DNA of 64,000 nt from Sphingomonadales bacterium. Its GTDB lineage: Bacteria > Pseudomonadota > Alphaproteobacteria > Sphingomonadales > Sphingomonadaceae. The stretch covers positions 124,001-188,000 of the forward strand of contig JAFLDB010000003.1 in assembly GCA_017302615.1 (NCBI GenBank), in the 5' to 3' direction. Shown one piece after another: positions 18,162-30,290 of this stretch. Position numbers and translations under genes: made by a program. The notes beneath the pieces were generated by a model. That model was not told where the DNA came from. It was given only the letters and a program-made list of their open reading frames with translations, and searched no databases. How positions within the stretch are numbered: the first letter of the stretch is position 1; every line of letters starts with the position of its first letter.

Positions 18162-19373
18162 ATGTCGGTTCGGATGGCCCTTGCGAAAGTCGCGTTGTTC
18201 ACCGCAGGCGGTGCGGTTGCCGGTGGCGGCGCCGTCCACATGGCTGAAGCGCCCGCAGCCCAGACGCAATACGTCAAGCAGGCCAAGCGCTCTGCCCAGA
18301 CGACCAAGCCCAAGGTGGTGAAGCGCAAGGCAGCGGTTCGCGTGGCCAAGGGTGGCGCGGTCAAGCAGCGCAAGATCACTCGCGTGGTGACCCGGACCAC
18401 CACCTGCCAGCAAGCTCCTCAAATGGCGGTCGCGGCTGTGCCGATGCTGCCCCAGCTTCCGCAGCAGCCGATGCCCGAAGGCGGCAGCGGCGGCCAGACG
18501 GTGATCGTCGGCGGTAGCGGCGGTCTCGGCTTTGGCGGCGGCTTCTTCGGCGGCTTCTTCGGGGGCTCCAGCAGCGGCGGCGGCTCAGTCGTGGTGACCA
18601 GCACGACCACCGGCGGCATTGCCAGTTCCACCTCTACCGGCGGCAGCTCGACCTCGACCGGGGGTAGTTCGTCCTCCACCTCGGGCGGTTCCACTTCCAC
18701 TTCGAGCGGTGGCAGCTCCACCACGACTGGTGGGGTTTCCACCAGCACCGGCGGGATCAGTTCGACCTCCACCACTGGCGGGGTGTCCACGTCCACAGGT
18801 GGTGTTTCAAGCTCGACCGGTGGTGTCTCGACCTCCACGGGCGGCGTTTCCAGCTCGACTGGCGGGGTTTCCACCAGCACCGGCGGCGTTTCGACCTCGA
18901 CCGGTGGGGTGACTTCCAGCTCGTCGACCTCAACCAGCTCTGGTAATGTCTCGACTTCTTCGGGCGCTGTGTCCTCGTCTTCGGGCAACTATTCGTCGAC
19001 CTCGTCGTCGTCATCCGGCAACGTGACTTCATCGTCCTCGGGTAACGTGACGTCTTCGTCGTCGTCATCGACTTCGGGCAACGTCAGTTCTTCGAGCTCC
19101 ACCTCGGGTAATGTGAGTTCGTCGACCTCGACTTCGTCGAGCTCGTCATCCTCGGGCAACGTCACTTCTTCCAGCTCGACCTCGTCGTCGACCTCGACCA
19201 GCTCGTCCACGTCCACGTCCGGTTCCTCGTCGACTTCGACCAGCACCGGCGGTTCGACCAGCGGCGGCTCGAACGGTGGTCACGATGTCCCGGCCCCGCC
19301 GATGCTGATCCTGTTCGGCGCGGCGGCTGCAGCGGTGCTCAGCCGCCGCCGTCTGGCCGCCAAGGCCGACTGA
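18162..19373 (+). CDS. Ser/Thr/Gly-rich secreted protein with PEP-CTERM-like sorting tail
   Basis: 403 residues. An N-terminal signal (residues ~1-32, ending AEAPAAQ) precedes a basic KAKR/KPKVVKRK region and a Gly-rich stretch. About 230 residues then consist almost only of Ser, Thr, Gly, Asn and Val in degenerate repeats (GGVSTSTGG, later SSSSGNVTSSS). The C-terminus VPAPPMLILFG...AAVLSRRRLAAKAD has the three parts of an exosortase substrate: VPxP box, hydrophobic helix, Arg cluster. It is probably an extracellular, heavily O-glycosylated surface or EPS-associated protein. It stands alone, between ruvB and a strong terminator. Confidence 0.75.
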   Translation: MSVRMALAKVALFTAGGAVAGGGAVHMAEAPAAQTQYVKQAKRSAQTTKPKVVKRKAAVRVAKGGAVKQRKITRVVTRTTTCQQAPQMAVAAVPMLPQLPQQPMPEGGSGGQTVIVGGSGGLGFGGGFFGGFFGGSSSGGGSVVVTSTTTGGIASSTSTGGSSTSTGGSSSSTSGGSTSTSSGGSSTTTGGVSTSTGGISSTSTTGGVSTSTGGVSSSTGGVSTSTGGVSSSTGGVSTSTGGVSTSTGGVTSSSSTSTSSGNVSTSSGAVSSSSGNYSSTSSSSSGNVTSSSSGNVTSSSSSSTSGNVSSSSSTSGNVSSSTSTSSSSSSSGNVTSSSSTSSSTSTSSSTSTSGSSSTSTSTGGSTSGGSNGGHDVPAPPMLILFGAAAAAVLSRRRLAAKAD

Positions 19374-19403
19374 GCAAGCCATTCCCGATAGACGGGGCAA
19401 ATG

Positions 19404-19429
19404 GGGCGGTCCTGCCGGGCCGCCCTTTT
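19404..19429 (+). terminator. Rho-independent terminator of the PEP-CTERM-like gene
   Basis: GGGCGG (19404-19409) pairs with CCGCCC (19420-19425) around a 10-nt loop, followed by TTTT. It lies 31 bp after the stop. Confidence 0.75.
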
Positions 19430-19459
19430 GCTGTGCGTGTCGCGCCTATGTCCGGCACG

Positions 19460-19490
19460 AAAAACCCCGCCGGGCCGAAGCCGGGCGGGG
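19460..19490 (-). terminator. Rho-independent terminator of acnA
   Basis: Read on the minus strand, CCCCGCCCGG...GGCGGGG with a small inner GGC-loop-GCC stem is followed by TTTTT (19460-19464). It sits about 30 bp past the acnA stop. Confidence 0.8.
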
Positions 19491-19517
19491 CCTTTCGTCA
19501 GCAGAGCCGGCCTGGGA

Positions 19518-22190
<2,673 letters not shown>

Positions 22191-22317
22191 GCCTGCGTGA
22201 TCTCCTGATTTGCAGGGCCCCGGGGGACTGCGCGCGATCGCCGCAGCAGGGCCAGTTGTCGGCGCCGCCGATGCGCGCGAATCTGCCGCGCGTCAAGGGT
22301 TGCGGGGCAATATTAGA

Positions 22318-23226
22318 CTAAAGTGCGGTCTGTTCGGTCGGCCTGCGGGCCGCGATCAGGCACCCGGCCACGATCAGCACCGCGCCGGCCACGGTGGCCA
22401 GGGTGACTTCCTCGTCAAACATCAGCCAGCCGAACAGCGCGGCCCAGATGAAGGCGGTATATTCGATCGGCAGCAGGGCCTGAGTTTCGGCCCGGCCGTA
22501 ACCCCAGGAAATCACCATCAGGCTGATCATCGCCAGCACAGCTCCGCCGAATATCAGGGCAAAGGCTTCGGGATCAGGCCAGACGGCCAGCCATGGCGAG
22601 GCAAGGCCGAGGAAGATCCCGACCCACACGGTCTGGAACAGTGCGACTTCCACCGGGCCGGCTATCAGCGCCTGCTTGCGCTGGAGAATCAGATTGAAGG
22701 CATAGAGGACGGCGGAAACCAGAATCGCGGCGATGCCCCAGGCGGCCATCGGATCGGCCGTGCTTTCATCGCCGATCCGTGCGGCCGCAATCACCACAAC
22801 GCCGGCCAGGCCCAGGACTGAGGCGATGACCGCGCCGCGTCCGATCTGCTCGCCCAGCAGAACAGCGGCCAGGAACAGGGCGATCAGTGGTGCGATGAAT
22901 GACAGGGCGATGCCCTCGGCCATCGGCAGATAGACCAGCCCCCAGAAAAAGCTGGTCGCCATGGCCCCGCTGACCGCGCCGCGCAGTGCGTGGAGCTTCA
23001 TCGACGAAACATCGGGCCAGGCCCCGCCGCGCCACTTCCACAGCGGGAACATCAGCGCCGTGCCGAACAGGCTGCGAAACAGCATCGCGCTGTAGGCCCC
23101 GACCGCCAGCGACGCCCCTTTCATCAGCCCGTCCATCAGGCTGAACAGGGCAATGCCGAAAGTCACCGCCAGGAACGGCGCGGCATGGTGGTGGCGGTCG
23201 ATGGCAATCTTGCGCGCGGGCGGCAC
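22318..23226 (-). CDS. DMT-superfamily (EamA) transporter
   Basis: 302 residues, about ten hydrophobic helices in two EamA repeats (first LFSLMDGLMKGAS...LPMAEGIALSFIAPLIALF, second around PIEYTAFIWAALFGWLMFDEE). The start is GTG with GGGGAG seven bases upstream. Substrate is not predictable; metabolite export is usual. Confidence 0.88.
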   Translation of the reverse strand: MPPARKIAIDRHHHAAPFLAVTFGIALFSLMDGLMKGASLAVGAYSAMLFRSLFGTALMFPLWKWRGGAWPDVSSMKLHALRGAVSGAMATSFFWGLVYLPMAEGIALSFIAPLIALFLAAVLLGEQIGRGAVIASVLGLAGVVVIAAARIGDESTADPMAAWGIAAILVSAVLYAFNLILQRKQALIAGPVEVALFQTVWVGIFLGLASPWLAVWPDPEAFALIFGGAVLAMISLMVISWGYGRAETQALLPIEYTAFIWAALFGWLMFDEEVTLATVAGAVLIVAGCLIAARRPTEQTAL

Positions 23227-23280
23227 GGCGGTTCTCCCCTGCCGGTGCGGTAGGGAAGGGGCCGCGCCGAGGCAAGCCGG

Positions 23281-23583
23281 TTACATCAGCTTGCGCAGTT
23301 CCTCGGCGCTGTAAAGCCTCAGGTCCGCACCTTCGCGCTTCACGCTGCCCATTGCCTTGTTGAAATCGGCCATGTGCGCGCTGGCCGAATGGGCGGCGAG
23401 CGCTTCCTGGCTGGCCCAGCGTTCGGAAATGCGGATCAGGTCGGGATCGGCAATGTCCTGGGCGAAGGAATAGTGGATGCAGCCTTCCTCCTGATTGGTC
23501 GCCTTGACCATCGCAATGGCCTGGTCGCGGACTTTGTCGAACTCTCCGGTTGCCAGCTTGAGCCAGCCTTCGATCAGCAGCAT
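23281..23583 (-). CDS. Antibiotic-biosynthesis-monooxygenase (ABM) domain protein
   Basis: 100 residues, one dimeric alpha/beta barrel unit: LIEGWLKLATGEFDKVRDQA, EEGCIHYSFAQDIADPDLIRISERWASQEALAAH. Resembles YgiN-type quinol monooxygenases. A 22-bp perfect palindrome lies 15 bp upstream of the start, suggesting control by a TetR-type repressor encoded elsewhere. Confidence 0.88.
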   Translation of the reverse strand: MLLIEGWLKLATGEFDKVRDQAIAMVKATNQEEGCIHYSFAQDIADPDLIRISERWASQEALAAHSASAHMADFNKAMGSVKREGADLRLYSAEELRKLM

Positions 23584-23598
23584 GGGAAACTCCTCTCC

Positions 23599-23620
23599 GT
23601 CTTAATCGAACGATTAAGAC
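23599..23620. promoter_or_regulatory. 22-bp perfect palindrome, TetR-type operator
   Basis: GTCTTAATCG-AA-CGATTAAGAC: ten-base arms around AA, placed just upstream of the ABM gene. Arm length and AT-rich centre fit TetR-family sites. No tetR gene is in the window. Confidence 0.6.
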
Positions 23621-23649
23621 CACGGATCGAGGTATCCGCGCAAGAGGGG

Positions 23650-24036
23650 TCAACGCGCCGCCAGCATGGTGCACCAATCGCTGCGCCGTCCGCGCCAGGG
23701 TTCGGCCAGTCCTTCGCTGACCAGCACATCACCCAGCGAGCGACCATGACGCCGCGCCACCCGCAGCGCGCGGCCATAGCGGTCGGTCGGCCGTCCGCCT
23801 ATTTCCAGTGTAAACGGTCCGGCATTGAGCAGGTCCAGCAGTCGCAGCTCGGCGCGCTGGCCAAGCGTACGTTCCTCTGCACAGGAAGCCTGCGCCGTTT
23901 CGGGCGCGTTGATGTCGGCCAGGCGCACCTTCACGCCATTGATCCAGAAGGTATCGCCATCGACAACGCAGTTGATCCGGGGAGCTTCAGCGCAGAGCGT
24001 GAACACGGCGGCAAGGGTGAGGAGCGTGGCTGCCAT
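23650..24036 (-). CDS. Thermonuclease (SNase)-family exported protein
   Basis: 128 residues. A signal-like N-terminus (AATLLTLAAVFTLCAEA) precedes VVDGDTFWINGVKVRLADIN, APET and RPTDRYGRALR, which supply the Asp, Arg, Glu and Arg of the SNase active site. Likely a periplasmic Ca-dependent nuclease. Slightly short because the last helix is reduced. Confidence 0.85.
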   Translation of the reverse strand: MAATLLTLAAVFTLCAEAPRINCVVDGDTFWINGVKVRLADINAPETAQASCAEERTLGQRAELRLLDLLNAGPFTLEIGGRPTDRYGRALRVARRHGRSLGDVLVSEGLAEPWRGRRSDWCTMLAAR

Positions 24037-24094
24037 GCGGGTTGCATGGCCATTGATCGCTGCCCGCCCTATCCGGGAAAACGCTCAGTTTTGC

Positions 24095-24110
24095 ACCGTT
24101 CTCGAACGGT
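24095..24110. repeat. Palindrome ACCGTTC-TC-GAACGGT
   Basis: Seven-base arms between the CNT stop and the SNase gene, overlapping the last base of the CNT stop codon. No T-run follows on the minus strand, so an operator for the SNase gene is as likely as a terminator. Confidence 0.35.
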
Positions 24111-25339
24111 TAGAGGCTGAGGAACAGCCCCGCCAGTGCCGCGCTCATCAGGTTGGAAAGGCTGCCGGCGACCAGTGCCTTGATGCCCAGCCGCGCGATC
24201 ATCGGCCGCTGGTTGGGGGCAAGGCTGCCGGTTACCGCCATCTGGATCGCGATCGAGCTGAAATTGGCAAACCCGCACAGCGCGAAGATCACGATTGCCT
24301 GGGTCTGCTGCGATAGATTGGCTGCAGCACCCAGATCGATGAAGGCAACGAACTCGTTCAGCACCACTTTGGTGCCGAAAAGCCCGCCCGCGGCCATTGC
24401 CTCGGCCCAGTCCGGCGCGCCGAGCAAGAGGAATACCGGGGCAAAGACATAGCCGAGGATCTTCTGGAATGAGAGGTTCTCAAACCCCAGCAGTCCGCCG
24501 ATCCCGCCCAGGATTCCATTGGCCAGCGCCACCAGCGCAACAAAGGCCAGCACCATGGCGCCGACCATCACCGCCAGCTTGACGCCGGTCTGAGCGCCCT
24601 GGGCGGCGGCCATGATCACGTTGGCGGGGCGCTCCTCCTCGTCGGGAATGACGATCTCGTCCGGCTCGACGATCTGTTCGCCTTTGGGATCGGGCATGAT
24701 GATCTTGGCCATCAGGATCCCGCCGGGGGCCGACATGAAGGCGGCGGCGACAAGGTAATCGATCCGGATTCCCATGCTGGCATAGGCCGCGAGGATGGTG
24801 CCCGCGACACCCGCCATGCCCACGCTCATCAGGCAGAACAGCTGGCTGGGGGTGAGGGCTGCAAGGTAAGGCCGGATCACCAGCGGGCTTTCCGACTGAC
24901 CGACGAAGATGTTGGCCGCGGCCGACAGGCTTTCGACCTTGCTGATCCCGGTCAGCTTCTCCAGCGCGCCGCCGACCCATTTGATCACCAGTTGCATGAT
25001 GCCCAGGTAGTAGAGAACCGAGATCAGCGCGGCGAAGAAGATGATCACCGGCAGCGCGGCGATGGCAAAGGAATTGCCGCCGATCTCCGGTTTGGCCAGC
25101 GGACCGAAGATGAACTCGGTGCCCTTGCCGGCATAGGACAGCAGCGCCGAAACCCCGGCCGCGATCCCTTGCAGCGCGGCATTGCCCCACGGCACATAGA
25201 GTACTAGCGCGGCGAAGCCGGCCTGTAGCGCAAAGGCTGCTCCGACCACCCGCGGGCGGATTGCCTTGCGGTCCGATGAAAGCGCCACGGCAATGGCCAG
25301 AATCAGGGCGATGCCGATAAAGCTGAAAAGGTGCGGCAT
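24110..25339 (-). CDS. Concentrative nucleoside transporter (NupC/CNT family)
   Basis: 409 residues with about ten helices. Family motifs seen: GKGTEFIFGPLA, LSAAANIFVGQSESPLVIRPYL, TKVVLNEFVAF, and CGFANFSSIAIQ near the end. Cation-coupled nucleoside uptake at the inner membrane. A second CNT of the same type is encoded at 52,923-54,188. Divergent from the queuosine precursor transporter. Confidence 0.93.
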   Translation of the reverse strand: MPHLFSFIGIALILAIAVALSSDRKAIRPRVVGAAFALQAGFAALVLYVPWGNAALQGIAAGVSALLSYAGKGTEFIFGPLAKPEIGGNSFAIAALPVIIFFAALISVLYYLGIMQLVIKWVGGALEKLTGISKVESLSAAANIFVGQSESPLVIRPYLAALTPSQLFCLMSVGMAGVAGTILAAYASMGIRIDYLVAAAFMSAPGGILMAKIIMPDPKGEQIVEPDEIVIPDEEERPANVIMAAAQGAQTGVKLAVMVGAMVLAFVALVALANGILGGIGGLLGFENLSFQKILGYVFAPVFLLLGAPDWAEAMAAGGLFGTKVVLNEFVAFIDLGAAANLSQQTQAIVIFALCGFANFSSIAIQMAVTGSLAPNQRPMIARLGIKALVAGSLSNLMSAALAGLFLSL

Positions 25340-25485
25340 GGTGGCGAGTGGTCCCCCGGTAATGCGGTCTTGCGGCGGAGTGGTAACGGCTTGGCGTGAA
25401 CAGTCAAATCACCACTCCAGCAAGCTGTGGGTTGCGTAAAGTCCGGCCATTTACAAGCGCTGCCAGCGCGGTAAGCCTATCGCGC

Positions 25486-26127
25486 ATGACCAATCCGGCT
25501 CCCGCTATCCCGCGCTCGCTCTTTGTCCTTGCGATCCTTTACGGCGGCATGGTTCCGCTGGGCGGTTTCCTCGGAGCCAAGCAGGTGACCCTGGGGCCCC
25601 TCGCGGTTGAGGCAGGGATCTTTCCGTTTCTGACGCTGGTCGCGCTTTCGTCGGCCATTGCCGAACTGCATGGGCCCGGCACTGCCAACCGGCTGGTCCG
25701 CTATGGCTTTGTGCCCCTGATCGTGGCGATTTTCTGGACCTTTCTGGTCGTGAGATTGCCGACCGATCCGGGCATGTACGAACCGGCCAAGGAAGCCTTC
25801 CCGATCATCATGGCCCAGGGCGCGCGAATGATGGCCGCCGGGATCATTGCATACGGTGTGTCGGTCACCCTCAACATCTGGCTGTTTGACCGTTTGCGCA
25901 ATGCGGTGGGCCGGTTTGCCGCGCTGCGCGGGTTCATTGCCGCTGCGCTTTCACAGATCGTCGATACGATCCTGTTCATCGGCATCAGTTTCTATGGGGT
26001 CCGCCCGATCATGGAGTTGATGGTTGGCCAGGCCATCGCCAAAGTGGTCCTGTCAGCCGTTCTGGTGCCGTTGATCGTGATCGTCGCGGTGCGGATCGGC
26101 AAGCGCCTTGATCAGCAGGCGGCCTAA
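25486..26127 (+). CDS. Queuosine precursor transporter (YhhQ/VUT family)
   Basis: 213 residues, six helices, with the family end RGFIAAALSQIVDTILFIGISFYG. It imports queuosine precursors for tRNA modification. I start at ATG 25486 (MTNPAPAIPRS); an upstream in-frame GTG at 25396 adds a non-family peptide. No PreQ1 aptamer was seen in the 146 bp upstream. Confidence 0.85.
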   Translation: MTNPAPAIPRSLFVLAILYGGMVPLGGFLGAKQVTLGPLAVEAGIFPFLTLVALSSAIAELHGPGTANRLVRYGFVPLIVAIFWTFLVVRLPTDPGMYEPAKEAFPIIMAQGARMMAAGIIAYGVSVTLNIWLFDRLRNAVGRFAALRGFIAAALSQIVDTILFIGISFYGVRPIMELMVGQAIAKVVLSAVLVPLIVIVAVRIGKRLDQQAA

Positions 26128-26170
26128 AAAAGCTTCAATTCTGCCGCAGGGGGTCTAAAGGGCGGCGATT

Positions 26171-27079
26171 ATGCCGCACTCTGACGATCCCGCCCAAATG
26201 ACGGCAATGCTCGCCAAGGCCGAAACGCTGGTCGAGGCGCTGCCCTATCTCCAGCGCTATGCCGGACGCACCTTCGTGGTGAAGTACGGCGGCCACGCCA
26301 TGGGCGATCCCGATCTGGCGCACGACTTTGCGCAGGACGTGGTGTTGCTCAAGGCAGTCGGCATCAACCCGGTGGTGGTTCATGGCGGCGGGCCGCAAAT
26401 CGGCGCGATGCTCAAGAAGCTGGGAGTCGAAAGCACCTTCGTCGACGGATTGCGAGTGACCGACAAGGCCACCGCCGAAGTCGCCGAAATGGTTCTCTCG
26501 GGCGCGATCAACAAGGAAATCGTCCGCTGGATTGCGGGTGCGGGCGGCAAGGCGATTGGTATCTCCGGCAAGGACGGCGGACTGGTTACCGCTACCAAGG
26601 TGCAGCGCACCACCAAGGATCCCGGCAGCAACATCGAACAAGTGCTGGATCTTGGCTTCGTGGGTGAGCCGAAGGCGGTAGATAGCACGGTGATCAAGAC
26701 GATTTCCGATGCCGGCATGATCCCGGTCATCGCCCCGATCGCGGTGGGCGAGGACGGCGAAACCTACAATATCAATGCGGATACCATGGCCGGCGCGATC
26801 GCGGCGGCGCTGGGCGCGGCGCGGCTGTTCCTGCTGACCGATGTTGCTGGCGTGCTGGACAAGGAGAAGCAACTGCTCACCGATTTGCGTCCCGCAGATA
26901 TTGAGCGGCTGCAGAGCGATGGCACGATCAGTGGCGGCATGATCCCCAAGCTCGAGACCTGCATCCATGCAGTCGAAGCGGGTTGCGAGGCAGCGGTCGT
27001 GCTTGATGGCCGGGTCCCGCACGCCATGCTGCTGGAAATCTTCACCGAACGTGGCGCGGGAACCCTGATCCGGGCCTGA
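26171..27079 (+). CDS. argB: Acetylglutamate kinase
   Basis: 302 residues. [35 protein letters not shown] and [20 protein letters not shown] are conserved ArgB segments. Phosphorylates N-acetylglutamate in arginine synthesis. The N-terminal extension (about 20 residues, [14 protein letters not shown]) is of the arginine-sensitive hexameric type, so feedback inhibition is likely. Confidence 0.97.
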   Translation: MPHSDDPAQMTAMLAKAETLVEALPYLQRYAGRTFVVKYGGHAMGDPDLAHDFAQDVVLLKAVGINPVVVHGGGPQIGAMLKKLGVESTFVDGLRVTDKATAEVAEMVLSGAINKEIVRWIAGAGGKAIGISGKDGGLVTATKVQRTTKDPGSNIEQVLDLGFVGEPKAVDSTVIKTISDAGMIPVIAPIAVGEDGETYNINADTMAGAIAAALGAARLFLLTDVAGVLDKEKQLLTDLRPADIERLQSDGTISGGMIPKLETCIHAVEAGCEAAVVLDGRVPHAMLLEIFTERGAGTLIRA

Positions 27080-27175
27080 TCGACTGCCGCACTGGCTTCA
27101 TCGACGGGCGGCCATTGCCCCGCCCCCTTCACCTCGGCTATCAGCGCCGCATCAACTGGAACAAGGACGGGTCCC

Positions 27176-27466
27176 TTGATTGCTATCCTGGTCGGCGTGC
27201 TTTCGCTTCTGACGCAAGTCATCATCATGCTGGTGATCGTGCAGTTCGTGGTCGGGCTGCTGTTCGCCTTCAACGTGATCAATCCGCACAACGAATTTGC
27301 CGGAGCGCTTTACCGCACGTGCAACATGCTGCTCGATCCGATCCTGCGGCCGATCCAGAAGATCATGCCCGATACCCGGCCGCTCGATCTTTCGCCGATG
27401 GTGCTGATCATCGGACTGTCGATCCTGCAAAATGTGCTGGTCCGCGCTGCCAACCAGGCGATGTGA
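27176..27466 (+). CDS. YggT family membrane protein
   Basis: 96 residues, two hydrophobic helices around [30 protein letters not shown], the YggT signature. TTG start with GGACGGG upstream. Its stop overlaps the folD start (TGATG). Function is poorly known; linked to osmotic stress and division in other bacteria. Confidence 0.88.
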   Translation: MIAILVGVLSLLTQVIIMLVIVQFVVGLLFAFNVINPHNEFAGALYRTCNMLLDPILRPIQKIMPDTRPLDLSPMVLIIGLSILQNVLVRAANQAM

Positions 27467-28362
27467 TGACGGCTGCGGTGATTGACGGCAAGGCCTTTGC
27501 CGAAGGGCTTCGCGCCCGCGTGGCGGACTATGCCGCAACCTTCGAACAGAGCGCCGGGCGCAAGGCGGGTCTCGCCGTGGTGCTGGTGGGGGATGATCCC
27601 GCCAGCCAGGTCTATGTCGCGTCCAAGGCCCGCCAGACGGTGGCCTGCGGCATGGCCAGCTTCGAACACCGCCTGCCCGCCGATACCGCACAGGCCGATC
27701 TTATTGCGCTGGTTGACCGGCTGAACGCCGATGCTTCGGTCGATGGCATTCTGGTCCAGCTGCCGCTGCCTGCCCATCTCGATGAACAGGCCGTGGTCGA
27801 ACGGATCGATCCGGCCAAGGATGTCGACGGCCTGACACCGATCAGCACCGGGCGCCTCGCACTGGGCCTGCCGGGGCTGGTGCCTTGCACGCCGCTGGGC
27901 TCGCTGATGCTGCTCAAGGATCGGCTGGGATCGCTTTCCGGCCTCGATGCCGTGGTGATCGGCCGGTCGATTCTGGTCGGAAAGCCGATGGCGCAGTTGC
28001 TGCTGGCGGAAAACTGCACAGTGACCATCGCCCACAGCCGTACCCGTGACCTGCCCGATGTGGTGCGCCGCGCCGATATCGTGGTGGCGGCGGTCGGCCG
28101 GCCGGAACTGGTCCGGGGCGATTGGCTGAAGCCCGGCGCGGTGGTGATCGATGTTGGCATCAATCGCCTGCCCCCTGCCGAGGGCGAGGCCAAGGGCCGG
28201 CTGGTGGGCGATGTTGCCTATGCCGAAGCCATGGCCGTGGCCTCGGCCGTCACGCCGGTGCCGGGCGGGGTCGGGCCGATGACCATCGCCGTCCTGCTGC
28301 GCAATGCGCTGGTCGCGGCGCATCGCAACGCCGGTGTGCCGCTGGCTGAAGGCGCGCTGTAA
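27466..28362 (+). CDS. folD: Bifunctional methylenetetrahydrofolate dehydrogenase/cyclohydrolase
   Basis: 298 residues from the ATG in [23 protein letters not shown] (catalytic Lys), [37 protein letters not shown] and [13 protein letters not shown] are full FolD signatures. Interconverts methylene-, methenyl- and formyl-THF. Confidence 0.97.
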   Translation: MTAAVIDGKAFAEGLRARVADYAATFEQSAGRKAGLAVVLVGDDPASQVYVASKARQTVACGMASFEHRLPADTAQADLIALVDRLNADASVDGILVQLPLPAHLDEQAVVERIDPAKDVDGLTPISTGRLALGLPGLVPCTPLGSLMLLKDRLGSLSGLDAVVIGRSILVGKPMAQLLLAENCTVTIAHSRTRDLPDVVRRADIVVAAVGRPELVRGDWLKPGAVVIDVGINRLPPAEGEAKGRLVGDVAYAEAMAVASAVTPVPGGVGPMTIAVLLRNALVAAHRNAGVPLAEGAL

Positions 28363-28408
28363 AACGCCAAGCTGGTCAGTCCGCCCACCCGGCGCTAGAC
28401 AGGCAGGC

Positions 28409-29107
28409 ATGAAACGCACGATTCTGTTCGGGCTTGCCCTGTCGTTCGCCACCGTTCCTGCCCTGGCGCAGGATCGCCGCAATGAAGGCCCCGGCCATGC
28501 CGATCCCGGCGCGGTGGTGGCGGCGGAGATCGCCTTTGCCCAGCTGGCGGAAAAGAAGGGCCAGTGGACCGCCTTTCGCGAGACCGCGACCAGGGACGCG
28601 GTAATGTTCGTGCCGCAAATGACCTATGCTCAGGACTGGCTGAAAGACCGGGCCAATCCGCCCCAGGCAGTCAAGTGGCAGCCGCACCAGGTCTGGTCGA
28701 GCTGCGATGGCACTTTGGCGGTAACCCGCGGCGCCTGGCAGCAGGGCGACAAGGCCGGCTATTTCACCACAGTGTGGCAGCGCCAGAAGAACGGTCGCTA
28801 CAAATGGGTGCTCGATCAGGCCGAAGAACTGCCGATGGCGCTCGATGCACCGGACATGATCGTCGCCAAGGTGGCCGATTGCCCGCCGGGCTATACCGGA
28901 CGGCGCGGGCCGAAAATCCAGGACTTCAAGGGCAAGCTGCCCCCGCTCGATCCGGCTGGACGGCGCGGCCAGTCGCTTGACGGTACGCTGGGTTGGGAAG
29001 TCGCTGTCGCTCCCTCGGGCGCGCGGCGGTTCGTGGTGACCATGCAGGCGGACGGCCAACGCGTCACCGTACAGGACATGCAGGTAGAGGCACCCGCCCA
29101 GCCGTGA
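28409..29107 (+). CDS. Exported protein of unknown function (SnoaL/NTF2-like N-half)
   Basis: 232 residues. Signal peptide MKRTILFGLALSFATVPALA|Q. The mature N-half (EIAFAQLAEKKGQWTAFRETATRDAVMF, then WSSCDGTLAVTRGAWQ and YFTTVWQRQKNGRYKWVLD) looks like a DUF4440/SnoaL cone fold; the C-half has no recognised domain. Its stop overlaps the marC start, so they are co-translated. Confidence 0.75.
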   Translation: MKRTILFGLALSFATVPALAQDRRNEGPGHADPGAVVAAEIAFAQLAEKKGQWTAFRETATRDAVMFVPQMTYAQDWLKDRANPPQAVKWQPHQVWSSCDGTLAVTRGAWQQGDKAGYFTTVWQRQKNGRYKWVLDQAEELPMALDAPDMIVAKVADCPPGYTGRRGPKIQDFKGKLPPLDPAGRRGQSLDGTLGWEVAVAPSGARRFVVTMQADGQRVTVQDMQVEAPAQP

Positions 29108-29730
29108 TGTGGGAACTGTTCCTGTCTGCCTTCGTCACCCTGTTCGTGGTGATCGATCCGCCCGGCTGCGCCCCGATCTATGCCGGGCTGGTCAAGGGGG
29201 CAAGCCAGCGCCAGGCAACTTCCATGGCAGTGCGCGCCACGGTCATCGCCACGCTGATCCTGCTGGTCTTTGCGCTGTTCGGGGAAAAGCTGCTGGGCGC
29301 GTTGCACATCGAACTCAACAGTTTCCGCATTGCCGGCGGGATCATGCTGTTCGTGATCGCGATGGACATGGTTTTCGAAAAGCGCACCCAGCGGCGCGAG
29401 GAGCGGGCCGAGAAGGTGCGTGAGGACCATGTCGAGGACGTCTCGGTCTTCCCCATGGCCATGCCGATGATCGCGGGACCCGGCTCGATCGCCACGATCA
29501 TGCTGCTCACTGCGCGGGCTGACGGGACCGAGCAGACCCTGGCCGTTCTTGCAGCAATGGGCGCGGTCCTGCTGCTGACCCTGTTCGCACTGGTTGCAGC
29601 GGTGCCGCTGATGAAGCTCCTGGGTGCCCGGGTAGAGGCAGTGATTACCCGGCTGCTCGGTGTGCTGCTGGCGGCGCTCGCCGCGCAGTATGTGATTGAC
29701 GGAGTGAAGGCGGTGCTGGCTGCCGCGTAA
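29107..29730 (+). CDS. MarC family membrane protein
   Basis: 207 residues, six helices. VIDPPGCAPIYAGL and FPMAMPMIAGPGSIATIMLL are MarC hallmarks. Start in TGATG. Despite the name the family is not tied to multidrug resistance; the substrate is unknown. Confidence 0.9.
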   Translation: MWELFLSAFVTLFVVIDPPGCAPIYAGLVKGASQRQATSMAVRATVIATLILLVFALFGEKLLGALHIELNSFRIAGGIMLFVIAMDMVFEKRTQRREERAEKVREDHVEDVSVFPMAMPMIAGPGSIATIMLLTARADGTEQTLAVLAAMGAVLLLTLFALVAAVPLMKLLGARVEAVITRLLGVLLAALAAQYVIDGVKAVLAAA

Positions 29731-29741
29731 ACGGAGTCTCG

Positions 29742-30290
29742 ATGATGACGGTTGAGCAGGCTCAGGCGGCCATGCGGCAGGCTTTCGTACACGGCGGACC
29801 GGGGGCGATTGTCTCGTCCCTTGTCTGGTTCGCTGCGGCGATTGCCTTCATGCGGACGGACCATGCCACGGCCTTTGCTGTGCTGTTCCTCGGCGGAATT
29901 CTCATTTTCCCGGTCGCCAGCCTGATCGAGAAGTTCGTCTTCCGGCGGAGCGCTTCTCCCGCCGGCAACCCGCTGGGCCTGCTGGCGCTGGAAAGCACAA
30001 TCGCCATGATCGGCTGTCTGCTGGCGGCCTGGCTCCTGCTGCGGGACCGGCCGGATTTCGTCTTTCCGGTGGCGGCGATTGCTGTCGGCACTCACTATCT
30101 GCCGTTCAAGACTGCCTATGGCGATCGCACCTATTGGTTGCTGGGCACGGTGGTGACCGTGATTGGCTGTGCCGGGATTTTCTGGGTTCAGGGCCAGACG
30201 CTTGCCGTGATTCTGGCCGTCGCCATTGCCGAACTGGTCTTTGGCCTGGCCTTGACCCGCGCGGGGATGCGTAATTCTACTGCAACGTAA
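29742..30290 (+). CDS. Integral membrane protein (DUF7010-like)
   Basis: 182 residues with about six helices; the N-terminus VEQAQAAMRQAFVHGGPGAI and the later VGTHYLPF are typical of a small conserved membrane family. No enzymatic motif. Its 3' end overlaps the convergent LON-domain gene by 14 bp. Confidence 0.7.
   Translation: MMTVEQAQAAMRQAFVHGGPGAIVSSLVWFAAAIAFMRTDHATAFAVLFLGGILIFPVASLIEKFVFRRSASPAGNPLGLLALESTIAMIGCLLAAWLLLRDRPDFVFPVAAIAVGTHYLPFKTAYGDRTYWLLGTVVTVIGCAGIFWVQGQTLAVILAVAIAELVFGLALTRAGMRNSTAT

Noticed and set aside
18419..19246. Long antisense frames rich in Glu/Val/Pro/Asp opposite the STG-rich gene
   Set aside because: They mirror Ser/Thr codons of the repeat gene (TCG/ACC read backwards); no ribosome site, no domain.
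25340..25485. PreQ1 riboswitch before the queuosine precursor transporter
   Set aside because: No short C-rich hairpin with the A-rich tail of the PreQ1-I aptamer near the ribosome site.
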